Shown: piece after piece, positions 1 through 23,857 of the stretch | Position numbering within the stretch: the stretch's first letter is position 1 | How the letters are laid out: every line of letters begins with the position of its first letter | Source of the DNA: Gigantopelta aegis | Lineage: Eukaryota > Mollusca > Gastropoda > Neomphalida > Peltospiridae | NCBI RefSeq assembly: GCF_016097555.1 | Contig: NC_054707.1 | Location: forward strand, 48,315,766 to 48,379,765 | Reading direction: 5' to 3' | DNA: 64,000 nt | Position numbers and translations under genes: made by a program | Notes under the pieces: generated by a model | Seen by the model: only the letters and a program-made list of their open reading frames with translations | What the model was told of the DNA's origin: nothing | Databases searched by the model: none

Positions 1-200
1 TGTGAGGCCCAATTTGTTTTAATTACTTTACTCCAGAGAAACATTCCCGACGCAAGTCCGACGCATTATAGCCAACTGTGTGTGATATATCAAATACAAT
101 CCTGAATGCATTTAATCTAAAATCAGAGCAAATACGTTTTTGAAAAAAAAAGGATATCCTACATTTTTAATAAATTATTTTGTTTTCGGGTTGTGGAAAA

Positions 201-626
201 AGGTGTGTACGACTGTGTCCCCGTCGTTGTATTCTCGACACACTGGCAAGGGCACAATCTTCCTGTCACAAAGGTGTGTACGACTGTGTCCCCGTCGTTG
301 TATTCACGACACACTTGCAAGGGCACAATCTTCCAATCACAAAGGTGTGAACGACTGTGTCCCCGTCGTTGTATTCACGACACACTGGCAAGGGCACAAT
401 CTTCCAATCACAAAGGTGTGTACGACTGTGGCCCCGTCGTTGTATTCACGACACACTGGCAAGGGCACAATCTTCCAATCACAAAGGTGTGTACGACTGT
501 GTCCCCGTCGTTGTATTCACGACACACTGGCAAGGGCACAATCTTCCAATCACAAAGGTGTGTACGACTGTGTCCCCGTCGTTGTATTCACGACACACTG
601 GCAAGGGCACAATCTTCCAATCACAA
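201..626. repeat. Six tandem copies of a 71-base unit
   Basis: Units start at 201, 272, 343, 414, 485 and 556 and are nearly identical. They contain GTGTGTACGACTGTGTCCCC and GTCGTTGTATTCACGACACA, which includes a short inverted repeat. Because 71 is not a multiple of 3, open reading in several frames is accidental. The flanks 1-200 and 627-815 show nothing recognisable. Confidence 0.95.
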
Positions 627-817
627 AGGTGTTTCCTTACTGCAATTATTTTATGAATTATTTTGTAAAGTATATCAAAATTCCAATTTTCATTTAAACC
701 AGAATTAATAGTTTTCCGAACATTTTTCCTAATTAAGTTTTTGCAAAAAACCTTTTCTCATTTGACCTTACATAATACGTCTTTGTGTGTTTTCGTTAGA
801 TACCCGTGTACAATTCC

Positions 818-1022
818 TTCGTGGTCGACAACTGGACAAAGGCCGTGGTATGTGCTATCCTGTCTGTGGGAAAGTACATATAAAGATCTCTTGCTGCATT
901 AGAAAACATGTAGCGCATTTCCTCTGATGATTACATGTCAAAATTACCAAATGTTTGACATCCAATAGCCGATGATTGATTAATCAGTGTGCTCCAGTGG
1001 TGTCGTTAAACAAAACAAACTT
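818..1022 (+). mobile_element. SINE fragment, tail part
   Basis: This is the body and tail of the tRNA-headed SINE group that recurs through the window: GGCCGTGGTATGTGCTATCC, then CCAATAGCCGATGATTGATT and GTGTCGTTAAACAAAACAAAC at the 3' end. The head is absent. Confidence 0.75.
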
Positions 1023-1242
1023 CTTCTTGTTTCCTTGTGGTCGCGTCCTGTGTGTCGGTGAGCGTCTCGTCGGTTCCCCGCCACGGTCCTCGGTTTGTAA
1101 AGACCGTAGACAATTATCCTTTGTGTCGGTATAATGTCTGCGAAAAATCGCGTTGGATGCTACTGTCGGAAGTCGTTCGTCCGTACGTCACAAATGTCCC
1201 TAACTATATTTAGTCGAGCTCCTATCAGTCTGCTCTTGATCC

Positions 1243-1782
1243 ATGGTTCTTAAAGTTACAGTATCTGGTTACCATATTATAACATCATGTACAAATATGA
1301 AACACAAGCTCAAATGCACTTTTAAAAAACTCGTGTGTGTTCGCTATGAACGGAGATCGTCAAAAGTATACGCTCGATTCGTCGCCTATGTCGCCATTGC
1401 TCGGCAAAGCACAAACGACAGCCTGTTGTCAATTTCAGTTAACACGTGTGTTTGCGGATTTGAAATTGTAGGGTTTGTCTCAAAATATGAAATGAGAAAT
1501 CTTGCGCTGCACGAAGAACGTTCGGTTGAGTCTTTCGTTAAAACCGGTTTGATCTTAACAACGTATTATCGACAATCGTACCTTCCTATTTCCGAATTAA
1601 TATTTTATAAAGTGTTAGTAGGACTTTCAGAGTTTAGTTTGTATACTATTAACACATTGATCATGTGTATATTTTTTAAAATAAAATATACTAACGTAGA
1701 CAATGAACGTTTTTATTTCTTAATTTTACTTGTGCTAAAATCAACAAATTCAAATAAATATTCTTTCGTTTGGAAAGGGTAA
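1243..1782 (+). CDS. Unrecognised open frame, 179 codons, doubtful
   Basis: An uninterrupted frame from ATG to TAA in moderately AT-rich DNA, longer than most chance frames here. The N-terminal half is Cys/Arg/Lys-rich and the C-terminal third is hydrophobic with low complexity. I recognise no domain and no splice context. It ends where a SINE begins, so it may be a relic or chance. I do not assign a function. Confidence 0.15.
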   Translation: MVLKVTVSGYHIITSCTNMKHKLKCTFKKLVCVRYERRSSKVYARFVAYVAIARQSTNDSLLSISVNTCVCGFEIVGFVSKYEMRNLALHEERSVESFVKTGLILTTYYRQSYLPISELIFYKVLVGLSEFSLYTINTLIMCIFFKIKYTNVDNERFYFLILLVLKSTNSNKYSFVWKG

Positions 1783-2160
1783 ACTTAGTTTGTTTTGTTT
1801 AACAACATCAATGTTAGAGCATATTGATTTAAGAGGAAACGGGTGCATGTGCAGGGGGACAGTATTGGGGGTCGAAACCTTTACCTGCTCAAGCTAAAAA
1901 TATTTTTAAAATATATTCTGGGGGAGCATGACTCCATATAAACTTCGCTCAACACAGTCTATAACCCCAATCCCGTTGAAATCCCAGCACACGCGCCTTG
2001 GAAACCCGCTACATTTTTTTTAGCAAGGGATTGTTTATATGTACCATCCCACTGTCACAGACAGGATATCACATACCGTGGCCTTTTATATACCGGTCAT
2101 GGCGCATTGGCTGGAACGAGCCCGTCGATGGGAATCGATCCTAGACCGACCGCGCATTTA
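1783..2160 (-). mobile_element. SINE, minus strand, diverged
   Basis: Reads TTTGTTTTGTTTAACAACAT, GGAAACCCGCTACATTTTTT, CACAGACAGGATATCACATA and finally GATCGATCCTAGACCGACC-like tRNA head sequence. Order and motifs match the other copies. Confidence 0.75.
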
Positions 2161-2263
2161 AAAAAAACAATGAATAGAAATAACATATAGTCTTGATAAA
2201 TGTTACGTAAATCGAAACCAACACTCTCTTCCTCTACCCCTAGAGCGTTACGTAATTATTAAC

Positions 2264-2318
<55 letters not shown>
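2264..2318. repeat. (CA)n microsatellite
   Basis: About 27 CA dinucleotides. The stretch from here to about 2960 holds no gene or repeat that I recognise. Confidence 0.95.
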
Positions 2319-2319
<1 letters not shown>

Positions 2320-2962
2320 ATGTAACGCGTATGCCAACCGCTGGCCACTGTTAACATGTCAAGGCAAATTCCCCACCGACCCCTGGAAAGATGTTGTACC
2401 ATACATTTATGGATATAAATATGTTTTGGAGATATGAGACGACCCCTCAATCAAAACAGTTAAATTTGTACAAAATCACGTGAGAAGCTCAGCGCCTGCG
2501 CAAATCACGTAAAGTCCCAGTTCTACTGGCGTCCCGCTAAATGAAGAAAAACAAAGCTGGCCATTGCGTTTGTAGTTGACCTAGATAATGTAGATAAGCT
2601 ATAGCGATGTGGTCGACCTTTCATGTACCAAACAGAACTGGATTATCTATTCTAAATGCTTAAATAATAAAACTATTCCAGGGACTGCAGCTTTAAGGAA
2701 GTATTTCCTATGTAGGCCTTTTAAAATCCGGTGGAACTCTTTTTTAAAAGAGGGAGAAATACATTATACACTGCCTGAAGGGATAAAAATAAGATAATGT
2801 CATAAAAACTAATTACAAACACATTTTATTGATTTACTTTTTTTTAAATTTAAAAATGTTTTCAGTAATTATTTTTTTCTTCTAATAGCAGCAATATTGT
2901 TCGAGGGGTGTACAAATAACGTGAATTAAATTAATAAAAACAGCACATCTTGAATATAAATG

Positions 2963-3135
2963 TTAAAAGATATGTATTTTATTGGTGCATAACAATGTGG
3001 CTGAATAACATACTGTATTACTGTAATAGAAGCACACTTTTGTCAGCCTTTAAAAGATATGTATTTTATTGGTGCATAACAATGTGGCTGAATAACATAC
3101 TGTGTTACTGTAGTAGAAGCACACTTCTGACAGCC
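2963..3135. repeat. 87-base tandem duplication at the end of a Tc1 fragment
   Basis: Two copies start with TTAAAAGATATGTATTTTAT at 2963 and 3050. They differ by few bases, so the duplication is recent. It forms the truncated end of the transposase fragment that follows. Confidence 0.85.
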
Positions 3136-3495
3136 ATCACCATGTTGTAAAGAAAATCTGGATTCATCCGAAAAAAGAACGGTATTCCAGCGTCGCCGTA
3201 TCCAACGAGTGTGTACACGTGCCCAATTAAGACGATTTAGACGATGACGTTGCGTTAAAACGCATCCGACGTAAGGACGTCGTGCATGTAAACCGTTCTC
3301 CCGCAGACGATTACGAAGTTTGCCCACTGATTCGGTTATTTTGAAGCCCAGGTGTGTTAGCAGCCATGGGCGTACGACCCGGGGGTAGTTTTTATCTGGG
3401 TAAAATTTCGGGACATGTCGAACCATGCATGCACGTGCAAATTGAATTTCACGTTGTTGACGATTAACAGTGCAAAAATAATCGATAAAATTCAT
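3043..3495 (-). pseudogene. Tc1/mariner-like transposase fragment
   Basis: The minus-strand translation contains VGKLRNRLRENGLHARRPYV, LTQRHRLNRLNWARVHTRW and WNTVLFSDESRFSLQHGDG, the second DNA-binding part and first catalytic Asp region of Tc1-type DDE transposases. It stops after SLQHGDG, where a tandem duplication replaces the rest. The second Asp and last catalytic residue are missing, so it is a dead fragment. Confidence 0.88.
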
Positions 3496-3745
3496 GAATC
3501 CTGATAATACAGCTCAAGGCTAATACTACCTATATAATTTCATTACACAATGAATTCTTTAACACAACAAATACTGTATGTACAAATCGGAAGTTTCTTT
3601 TTTTGTTCATTATATATAGCTGCAATACATACCGTATAGTAATTTATGAAGGTATGTGACGCCGAACCAACACTCATCATGACTGCCCAGCCTACAGCTG
3701 ATCACACGACGTTATATCACATATAGACTGTTTCACAATCAGGAA

Positions 3746-4207
3746 GGAAATGTTTTATTTAACGACGCACTCAACACATTTTATTTACGGTTATATGGCA
3801 TCAGACCTATGGTTAAGGACCACACTGGTATTGAGAGAGCAAACCCGCTGTTGCCACTTCATGGGCTACTCTTTTCGAATAGCAGCAAGGGATCTTTTAT
3901 ATGCACCATCCCACAGACAGGATAGTACATATCACGGCCTTTGCTACACAAGGCCCGTGCTTATAAACCTTAAAGTCTAGACTTTAATAAAGTCCAGACG
4001 TTAACGTCATGGCAACGCCATTCCAATAGCATTACGTTAAAGTCTGGACTTTATTAAAGTCTAGACTTTAAGTTTTATAAGCACGGGCCCTGTTATGGAG
4101 CACTTTCTGGAACGAGAAATAGCCCAATGGGTCCACCGACGGGGATCGATCCTAGGCTGACCTCGCATCAAGCGAACGTTTTACCACTGGGCTACGTCCC
4201 GCCCCGT
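3746..4207 (-). mobile_element. tRNA-headed SINE (short-head type) interrupted by a MITE
   Basis: On the minus strand the element starts with GGACGTAGCCCAGTGGTAAA and GGATCGATCC (tRNA A- and B-box-like), and ends TCGTTAAATAAAACATTTCC. At 3952-4089 it is split by a palindromic insertion; removing that restores the usual SINE order. Confidence 0.88.
3952..4089. mobile_element. 138-base palindromic MITE inserted in the SINE
   Basis: The ends are inverted repeats of more than 45 bases: GGCCCGTGCTTATAAA at the left and TTTATAAGCACGGGCC at the right, with CTTAAAGTCTAGACTTTAAT inside both arms. Only about 40 bases lie between the arms. It has no coding capacity. Confidence 0.88.
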
Positions 4208-4374
4208 TCCACAATCTGGGTCTTAAATGTGCTGGATGGAAACATTTATATAGTTAATAATAGACATGTTCACTTAAATAATTATTTTAAAAATTTCAAA
4301 ATGATGTTGATTTTTTTCTTTTTTCTTTTTTCTTTCTGTGTTTTGTTTGTTTGTTGTTGTTGTTTGCAGGAGTG

Positions 4375-4850
4375 TTTGTTTTATATAGCGCGGTTATTTG
4401 GCGAGCCTGTTACGCCATTATCGAACCGAGTCAAATTACGATATCAAAACGTCGTAACCTGATATTTTGTTTTACATGCAACCCCTTTCAAGATATATTT
4501 TTGACATATGTTTCAGTGAAACGCGGTATAAAGACTTTTGGTATCATCGTGTAGAAACTAGTATCGGAAGTCCGATAATAGCAGGTGCCTAAAAGCATCT
4601 TGGGAATGGCATAGCATAACAAGTTATGTGTCTCCAAATTATAAATAAAATGCTTTGATTATATTTCAAAGTCTGTTGTGTAACAACATTACAATTTTTG
4701 TACCTTTTTCTGTTAAAATAAACGCAAGTTATTGTAAAGCGAGAAGGAGATTTACATCACTGGCTGCTTGTGACTGCGTCGTCATTCTTTGCAAAAAGCT
4801 ACTTGACTTTTTGTTTTAAAATGTTTAATTGAAAAGTTTGGGTCGTTCCG
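4375..4850. repeat. Dispersed repeat, copy 1 (upstream of CNT1)
   Basis: It shares GTTATTTGGCGAG, ATCGAACCGAG, GATATCAAAACGT, GCATCTTGGGAATGGCAT, CAAAGTCTGTTGTG and CTTTTTGTTTTAAAATGTTT with 19725-20215 in the same orientation. Family unknown. Together the two copies bracket the first transporter. Confidence 0.85.
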
Positions 4851-5152
4851 AATGGGAGCTAAGGATGATGAATTGAAAAGTGTAAATGTTATTTTTATTT
4901 ATGCTGTTCAACAATTATTACTATAAGTAGATGTTTGAAACATGAGGAAACAGCCTACGGAAACATTTAGCCAACATCAGTCATACGCAAAACTCATTTC
5001 CTACTAACCTGCTAACCCATTGTCATGTGCCGAATTTCTTTCCTATTGTAAACTGATGGCGAATGTGTTCTGTGTTGTGATTGGTTAATTACATTCTTTT
5101 TCCGGATGAAATGCAAAATAACACCCGGAAAGCTAATGATGTCATTTTCTGA

Positions 5153-5288
5153 TGACGTCATATGGTTATTTCCTAAGTGACATAACACACAGCAAGGCCA
5201 TAGCAACGTAGGCGTTATCAGGAAGTGATATAAAAACAGTGCGAATTATCATGTAAGGGTCATCGGGTCACACTAAGCATGGTTGCAT

Positions 5289-5344
<56 letters not shown>

Positions 5345-5570
5345 TACGTACGTACGTCAATACATATACACACACATATATATATATTACATTCTCTTAT
5401 ATTTTCAGTGCAATCATAGTACATGGTATGTACTATTTTTCAGATCACATACTTTAAGAATTTGATAACTTTGCAAATTAGATGTAAATTAATTATAGTC
5501 ACAGCACTAGGTTTGTTGATTGTTGATACTTAATCAAACGTACTAGGATGACACTCCGTAATTGACGTCA
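5153..5570. promoter_or_regulatory. Two palindromic CRE-type sites in the CNT1 5' flank
   Basis: TGACGTCA occurs at 5153-5160 and 5563-5570, about 0.94 and 0.52 kb before the start codon. A third lies at 10879-10886 within the duplicated segment in intron 1. These are sequence matches to the CREB/ATF octamer only; no TATA box or start site can be fixed. Confidence 0.3.
5289..5341. repeat. (TG)n microsatellite
   Basis: About 25 TG repeats run into a short ACGT repeat. A second TG tract stands at the same relative place before the intron 1 copy of the following segment. Confidence 0.95.
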
Positions 5571-5935
5571 TCAAACAAAAACATTTCAATAGCAACTTTA
5601 CATTCAAAGCTGCCCAGTGTTCTGAAAACAAAACAATACGTTAAGCACTAGTTTATTTTTTATGTAAGGATATCCAAAATGACATCATTCGATTTGACAT
5701 CATTTCTATTCAAAAATACACCACGTCACATATTCTTACGTCATTTGACTGGAATTAAAGTTGCGTATACAGTTTACAAAAACACGTTGTATTATTAAGC
5801 TTGAGATTATATGATAAAGAGATTATTACCCTCGTGTGTTTCGATATCGCCAATATCATATGCTAAGGGAAAAAAGATGTACGAGGCTTGTATAATACAA
5901 TATTCCTAATATACGATATTGACGATACCGAACCA
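5380..5935. repeat. CNT1 5'-flank segment duplicated in intron 1 (copy 1)
   Basis: Shared with 10613-11105 in the same orientation: TTTTTCAGATCACATACT, CAAACAAAAACATTTCAATA, ACACCACGTCACATATTCTT, GGAATTAAAGTTGCGTATAC and GAGATTATATGATAAAGAGA. Both copies follow a TG tract and end in an inverted motif around CAATATCATAT and ATATTGACGATA. Confidence 0.9.
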
Positions 5936-5964
5936 TAATCAGGAAATTCCTATATATAATATAT

Positions 5965-6034
5965 ATTAATGTATGAAACGATATGCACGGTGTTGATTTA
6001 TGTAGAATGTTTGTTCTTGTAGGATTGCTTTTCG

Positions 6035-6037
<3 letters not shown>
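5965..6037 (+). pseudogene. Relic resembling the CNT2 terminal-exon acceptor
   Basis: GAAACGATATGCACGGTGTT, GATTTATG and TTGTTCTTGTAG/GATTGCTTTTCGAT closely match the minus-strand sequence around exon 10 of the second transporter (39890 down to 39810): GAAATGATATGCACGTTGTT, then TTGTTTTTGTAG/GATTGTTTTTCGAT. It stands about 50 bases before this gene's start codon. It could be a leftover last exon of a lost tandem copy, or an untranslated 5' exon boundary. Confidence 0.5.

Positions 6038-6084
<47 letters not shown>
6038..6084. repeat. (AT)n microsatellite next to the CNT1 start codon
   Basis: About 22 AT repeats end 5 bases before the ATG at 6090. It is polymorphic in principle and lies in the 5' untranslated or promoter-proximal zone. 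Confidence 0.95.
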
Positions 6085-6087
<3 letters not shown>

Positions 6088-6089
6088 AG

Positions 6090-19413
<13,324 letters not shown>

Positions 19414-19469
19414 CGTTTTTCTCAAATGAAAAACCATTGAATGATAAAGTGAAGTTCGCCATCATCAAC

Positions 19470-19471
19470 AT

Positions 19472-19547
<76 letters not shown>

Positions 19548-19577
19548 ATAAATAGAGAGATAGAGAGATAGATAGAC

Positions 19578-19634
<57 letters not shown>

Positions 19635-19715
19635 CATAGATAGATACATAGATAGATACATAGATACATATATACATAGACAGATATATAGATAGATACA
19701 CAGATAGATAGAATG
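19470..19715. repeat. (GATA)n microsatellite after CNT1
   Basis: About 60 GATA-type tetranucleotides with interruptions, beginning about 57 bases after the CNT1 stop codon. Confidence 0.95.
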
Positions 19716-19724
19716 TCAGGTTTG

Positions 19725-20215
19725 ATATCGTGGTTATTTGGCGAGGTTTAGATAAAGGTGTAACAGGTGAGCTTCACCGATCCTGTTACATCGTTATCGA
19801 ACCGAGCCAAATAACCACGATATCAAAACGTTGTAACCTGATATTTGGGGAGGGGGGTAACACGCAGCACCTTTTAAGTTATATTTTTGTCATGTTATAG
19901 TCAAACGAGGTATAGAAATTATTAGCATTCTCGTTTAGAAACTACTACCGGAAGTCTGATAATAGCAGATGCCCGAAGCATCTTGGGAATGGCATTGTCA
20001 ACCAGACAAGTTGTGTTTCTCCAAATTTTAAATAAAATAATTTCAAAGTCTGTTGTGACACAACAATGTTTTACTCTTTTTTTTCCTGTAAAAATAAACA
20101 TAAGTTTAGGTTTAATGCGAAGATATATGTCACAGGCTGCTAGTGACTGTGACGTCATACGCTTTTTCATTCTTTGCGGGAAGCGACTTGAATTTTTGTT
20201 TTAAAATGTTTAAAT
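19725..20215. repeat. Dispersed repeat, copy 2 (downstream of CNT1), with inverted ends
   Basis: Homologous to 4375-4850. At its left it has TGATATCGTGGTTATTTGGC and, about 75 bases on, the inverted GCCAAATAACCACGATATCA, so this copy can form a perfect hairpin. It carries AATAAA at 20031-20036. Confidence 0.88.
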
Positions 20216-20224
20216 TCAAAACGC

Positions 20225-20545
20225 GAAGTATGGAAAATTTAAACGACCTGAAAATTCATTCTATTTTCATATTTAGAACACCACCGTATATATCTGGCAT
20301 GTTTCTGGCCGTCCTAATGTTTCAAGTAGCTCATTGTGGATTTTATCTGATAAGAATTTCGTACGTACAAAAAGTGTATATATTAGAATAAAAGATGATG
20401 TTTGAGCCATTATAAAAACATAGGACGACCAGATACATCCTGGATTTTGTTTTGAGTCATTAAAACGTTTGTCTTTGTCGGAAACCCTTAAACAATGGCA
20501 GCAAACTCTGGAAGTGTCTTTAAGTTAACGTTCACCGTACTGAAA
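20225..20545. mobile_element. MITE related to the TTAAAGGGACATTCC family, diverged
   Basis: Shared words with 32843-33231 and 42640-43140: TTTCGTACGTAC, AGGACGACCAGATACAT and ATGGCAGCAAACTCTGG. The termini are degraded. Confidence 0.6.
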
Positions 20546-20699
20546 ATAGAAAAATAAAATTAAACTTGGAGAGAATAGAAAAACATTCTCACTGCATTTA
20601 TAATTAGTTTTATTAATGACATGGTGTTAATTTCTTTTTAAAAGAGCAAATGTAAGATATATTGTCATAATGTATTTGGAATAATATATTTGGATTGGT

Positions 20700-21095
20700 T
20701 TGAGGTAAGAAATAGAGAATAATACATGTGTGGCCGTTACATACCATTTATCTCACAACGAGTTGTTTTAAAATGTATGTAATGAGCGAAAGCAAGTTTC
20801 ATACGTTTTTAAACAACGAGTTGTGAGATAAATGGTATCAAACGGACACGAATGTGTTATTCTATTTCTTACATATCCTCAAAAAAACAGGTTTTAAGCT
20901 AATTTTAACATCTTTTTTCACTAAACGTGATTTACAACCGTTGCACTTGTAGCTGGCTTACGTGTCACAGATACATGATTGCCAGGTTAACTATACGTCA
21001 CAGTGAAATCGATTTCCATCGTGCTGTTTTTTATTGGACGTATGGCATTGGTGACCTAGTCATCATTTAGAAACAGCCAGTCGTATGTCGTGAGA
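20700..21095. mobile_element. Foldback element, copy 1
   Basis: Two inverted arms: ATACCATTTATCTCACAACG and AACGAGTTGTGAGATAAATGGTAT. Further right is the family's inner sequence (CACAGTGAAATCGATTTCCATCGTG, shortened here). Related copies lie at 46215-46870 and 55915-56745. Confidence 0.8.
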
Positions 21096-21261
21096 GAGAT
21101 ACAGATATATATAAAATTGATATCCGTTAAAATATTTGACTACACGTGTATCTTCATGCAGTTATATATATTGTACTTATATATCTCTTCTATCAAGTTC
21201 TGTGTACACATATATGTGGATCAGACAGATGCTATAGGTAGTACTAAACCAAATAACTTCC

Positions 21262-21720
21262 GGCTGGGTCAAAGTTCGAGGTGCACCCAACTTTTAATAG
21301 AGAAGTGAACACCACAAGTCCTGTGATTGGTTATAAATGTGAGTGTGTTGGTTGTAAAAAACATTAGTTTCATCTGGGCTAAAAAAGTATGCAATTTTAT
21401 TTCATCTAGTACCACTGTATCAAGTAGCCTTGTGCTTGGAACATGTATGGGGTACCTGTAAAAAAAAGTACTCAAATTTTGTGCGGAACTAGGGTAGTCA
21501 TAGACGCTACCCGTTATCTCAGAAATGAGCAGCTTGACACCCACTTTTTTGTGATTCACTTTAAGGGTGAGGGGTGGTAGTATTTATATCCGTGGCGTCT
21601 ATGTCGATTGATACGTTACAGGTAGGAGTTTTAGCCACATATGTTACTATTGTCGTCTATGGGATTTGATTTGGTAGTATACACCCTTTACAGTGCTGTC
21701 TTTGACCCAACGTTTTATGT
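21262..21720. mobile_element. Possible element with short inverted ends
   Basis: CTGGGTCAAAG at the left and CTTTGACCCAACG at the right are inverted. Nothing coding lies between. Only one copy is seen in the window, so this is a weak call. Confidence 0.3.
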
Positions 21721-22109
21721 GTACTAAGCAACCCAAGACGGGTTTGATCAAACAAGAAAAAAAACTAAAAATTATTTTTATATATGAAAAACATTTTGTT
21801 ATTATGGGGTAAATAATTCATACACTAGTTTTGCTCCACTATTTTATTCAGGCACACACACACGCGCACAAAAGATAAAACTCATTTTAAAAATAATAAT
21901 AATAAATTTTTAGAAAGCACCTTAAGATACTCTACTGTTTGATGTGCTATTGTCTTACGTGCTCATAATTATGAAGCCCTGACATCGACATTTTCCATCA
22001 CGATACAGTATCTACTAATAACAATATAATATAATATAACTGTCAAGCAAGTTTTCGCAAGGGACATAACTGCGGAGATTAAGCGTAAATAAATATTTTA
22101 TCACTTCTG

Positions 22110-22255
22110 TGATGTAGTGGTTAAGCCATCGGACTTAATGCTGGAAGGTACTGGGTTCGTGTGTGTGTTTCAAACAGTTTGACATCCAATAGCCGATGAT
22201 TGATAAATCAATGTGCTCTAGTGTTTTGTGCTTTGTTCTACATTGATAATTAATT
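22110..22255 (+). mobile_element. SINE, internally deleted
   Basis: A tRNA-like head, GATGTAGTGGTTAAGCCATC with GGTACTGGGTTCG, joins directly to the tail CCAATAGCCGATGATTGATA. The body is missing. Confidence 0.65.
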
Positions 22256-22917
22256 ATAAAATAATGTAATCCTTGTTTCAGCTTTTGGCAAATTGGCCTT
22301 TAAATTTATGGAGGTAATTATATTTGATTGTATGAACAGAAGCAAACAGTAAACACTAGTTACAGTTAATATTTATTAGCATTAAAATACATAATATTGA
22401 AAATATATTGAAATACATTAACAAACAACAATAATTAACAGTTGAAATCCCGTAACGTTCTCATGCACCTTGGTTGTCTCCGTTTCTAACAAATGCAACC
22501 AAACTTAGTATTGTCATGTCTTTTAGCTCTTAGCACTTTCATTATTTTAATCTGGGTGCTTATACTATCTAGCACTAGCTCGCACTAGTTATGCTAAAGT
22601 CGTTCTCGTCACTTCCATACCAGAATATTTCTCAGTTTTGGCAACGGTTTTACATTCATTGTTTCCAGGCCATTTGGGCGACAGGTTTTACATGCGGCTT
22701 CCTAAATTGTGTTCCTTTCACGTTACGGGGTGTTTATCGCCACGTCTGGATCATGGTAACAGGACAGCTGCCGAACCCACTACACTAGACCCGTCTTACT
22801 TAGTGTAGTGCACATAGCAGAATAGCAACGTGGTCGTTGCTGCTTCAGTTGTAACTCTGAGTCTGGATTCAGATCTCGTGTTGGTGCCTGCTACTTTCCA
22901 TTGGTCTTTATTAAGAT

Positions 22918-23067
22918 CACGTGAGGTAGTCTCGGTTTACATCACGTGGTGTGATCTTGGTGGAATTTACATCTTCTGATCTGCTTTGAAACAACGTACT
23001 ATCTGCTTGAAGATCAGATGTTGGCCTCCGTGTATAAATCACGTGATGTCTGCAGTCAGATCACGTG
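22918..23067. promoter_or_regulatory. Cluster of four CACGTG E-boxes
   Basis: CACGTG occurs at 22918-22923, 22943-22948, 23040-23045 and 23062-23067, several within TCACGTGA-like palindromes. It lies just downstream of the putative last exon of the BTB gene, so it could be in that gene's 3' UTR or be an enhancer. bHLH-zip factors such as USF, MYC or TFEB use this core. Confidence 0.35.
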
Positions 23068-23181
23068 GTCGCGATCTATCCAGTTCTATGTAGGGAGTAT
23101 TCAGGTGAAATCAACTGGAGTTGATTAACTCGAGTCTAGAACTCGGCACCAGCTTTCAGTGACACGATTCGTTCGTTCCGT

Positions 23182-23199
23182 TCAGCGTGTTTCAGAAAT
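23182..23199 (-). CDS. BTB gene putative terminal micro-exon (ISETR stop)
   Basis: A strong acceptor, TTGATTTTTCAG, is followed in the required phase 0 by ATT TCT GAA ACA CGC TGA. It is the first good acceptor-plus-stop found downstream of exon 4, but only 18 coding bases support it. A different last exon cannot be excluded. Confidence 0.4.
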   Translation of the reverse strand: MSETR

Positions 23200-23819
23200 C
23201 TGAAAAATCAAGTAACAAATATATACATTATGTATCAAATAAGCGTTGTTGTATCCCATATTTCACTCAAATATAACATACATGTAAACAACTATATATC
23301 ATTGGCCACAGCCAAAATACCTTGAACGACGTTTTAAATCAATGTGACGTCACAATAATGAGTAATAATTTTAGGAAACATGTTTATTTTGTGTTGGATT
23401 ATAACAGAAATGTATTCACAAACATTATGTTGTAAACGAAAATAGGGATACGGCTGCAGGGTTTTTCATGAGAGGAGGCGTTACGTCAAAAAGGGCACCT
23501 GCAGTGCTCCAAAGTAAATACAGAATGCATTATACAAAGACAGTTTTTCTCCAAAAACAATAACACCCATCCGACTGAGATGTTACGTCTTTCAACTAAA
23601 CAGATAAATCTATTTAAGTTATATGCGAAACACTGGATTTTCGGCACATTTTGAAGCTGGCGTACGCCCCTAAAAGCCACCTGCAGGTCCACCCTCGGCA
23701 CACTGGTCTCGTGTCCTGTTCATATATAATGTATAATGAGCATAATGCTGCAACATTCATTAGTTGATTTCAATTTATTTGTGTCCTTATATCGAATTAA
23801 AGTTCAAGCACGATGCCCT

Positions 23820-23857
<38 letters not shown>

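Noticed and set aside
140-708. Three overlapping frames of up to 185 codons
   Set aside because: They are translations of a 71-base tandem repeat. Frames rotate because 71 is not a multiple of 3, and there is no start or splice context.
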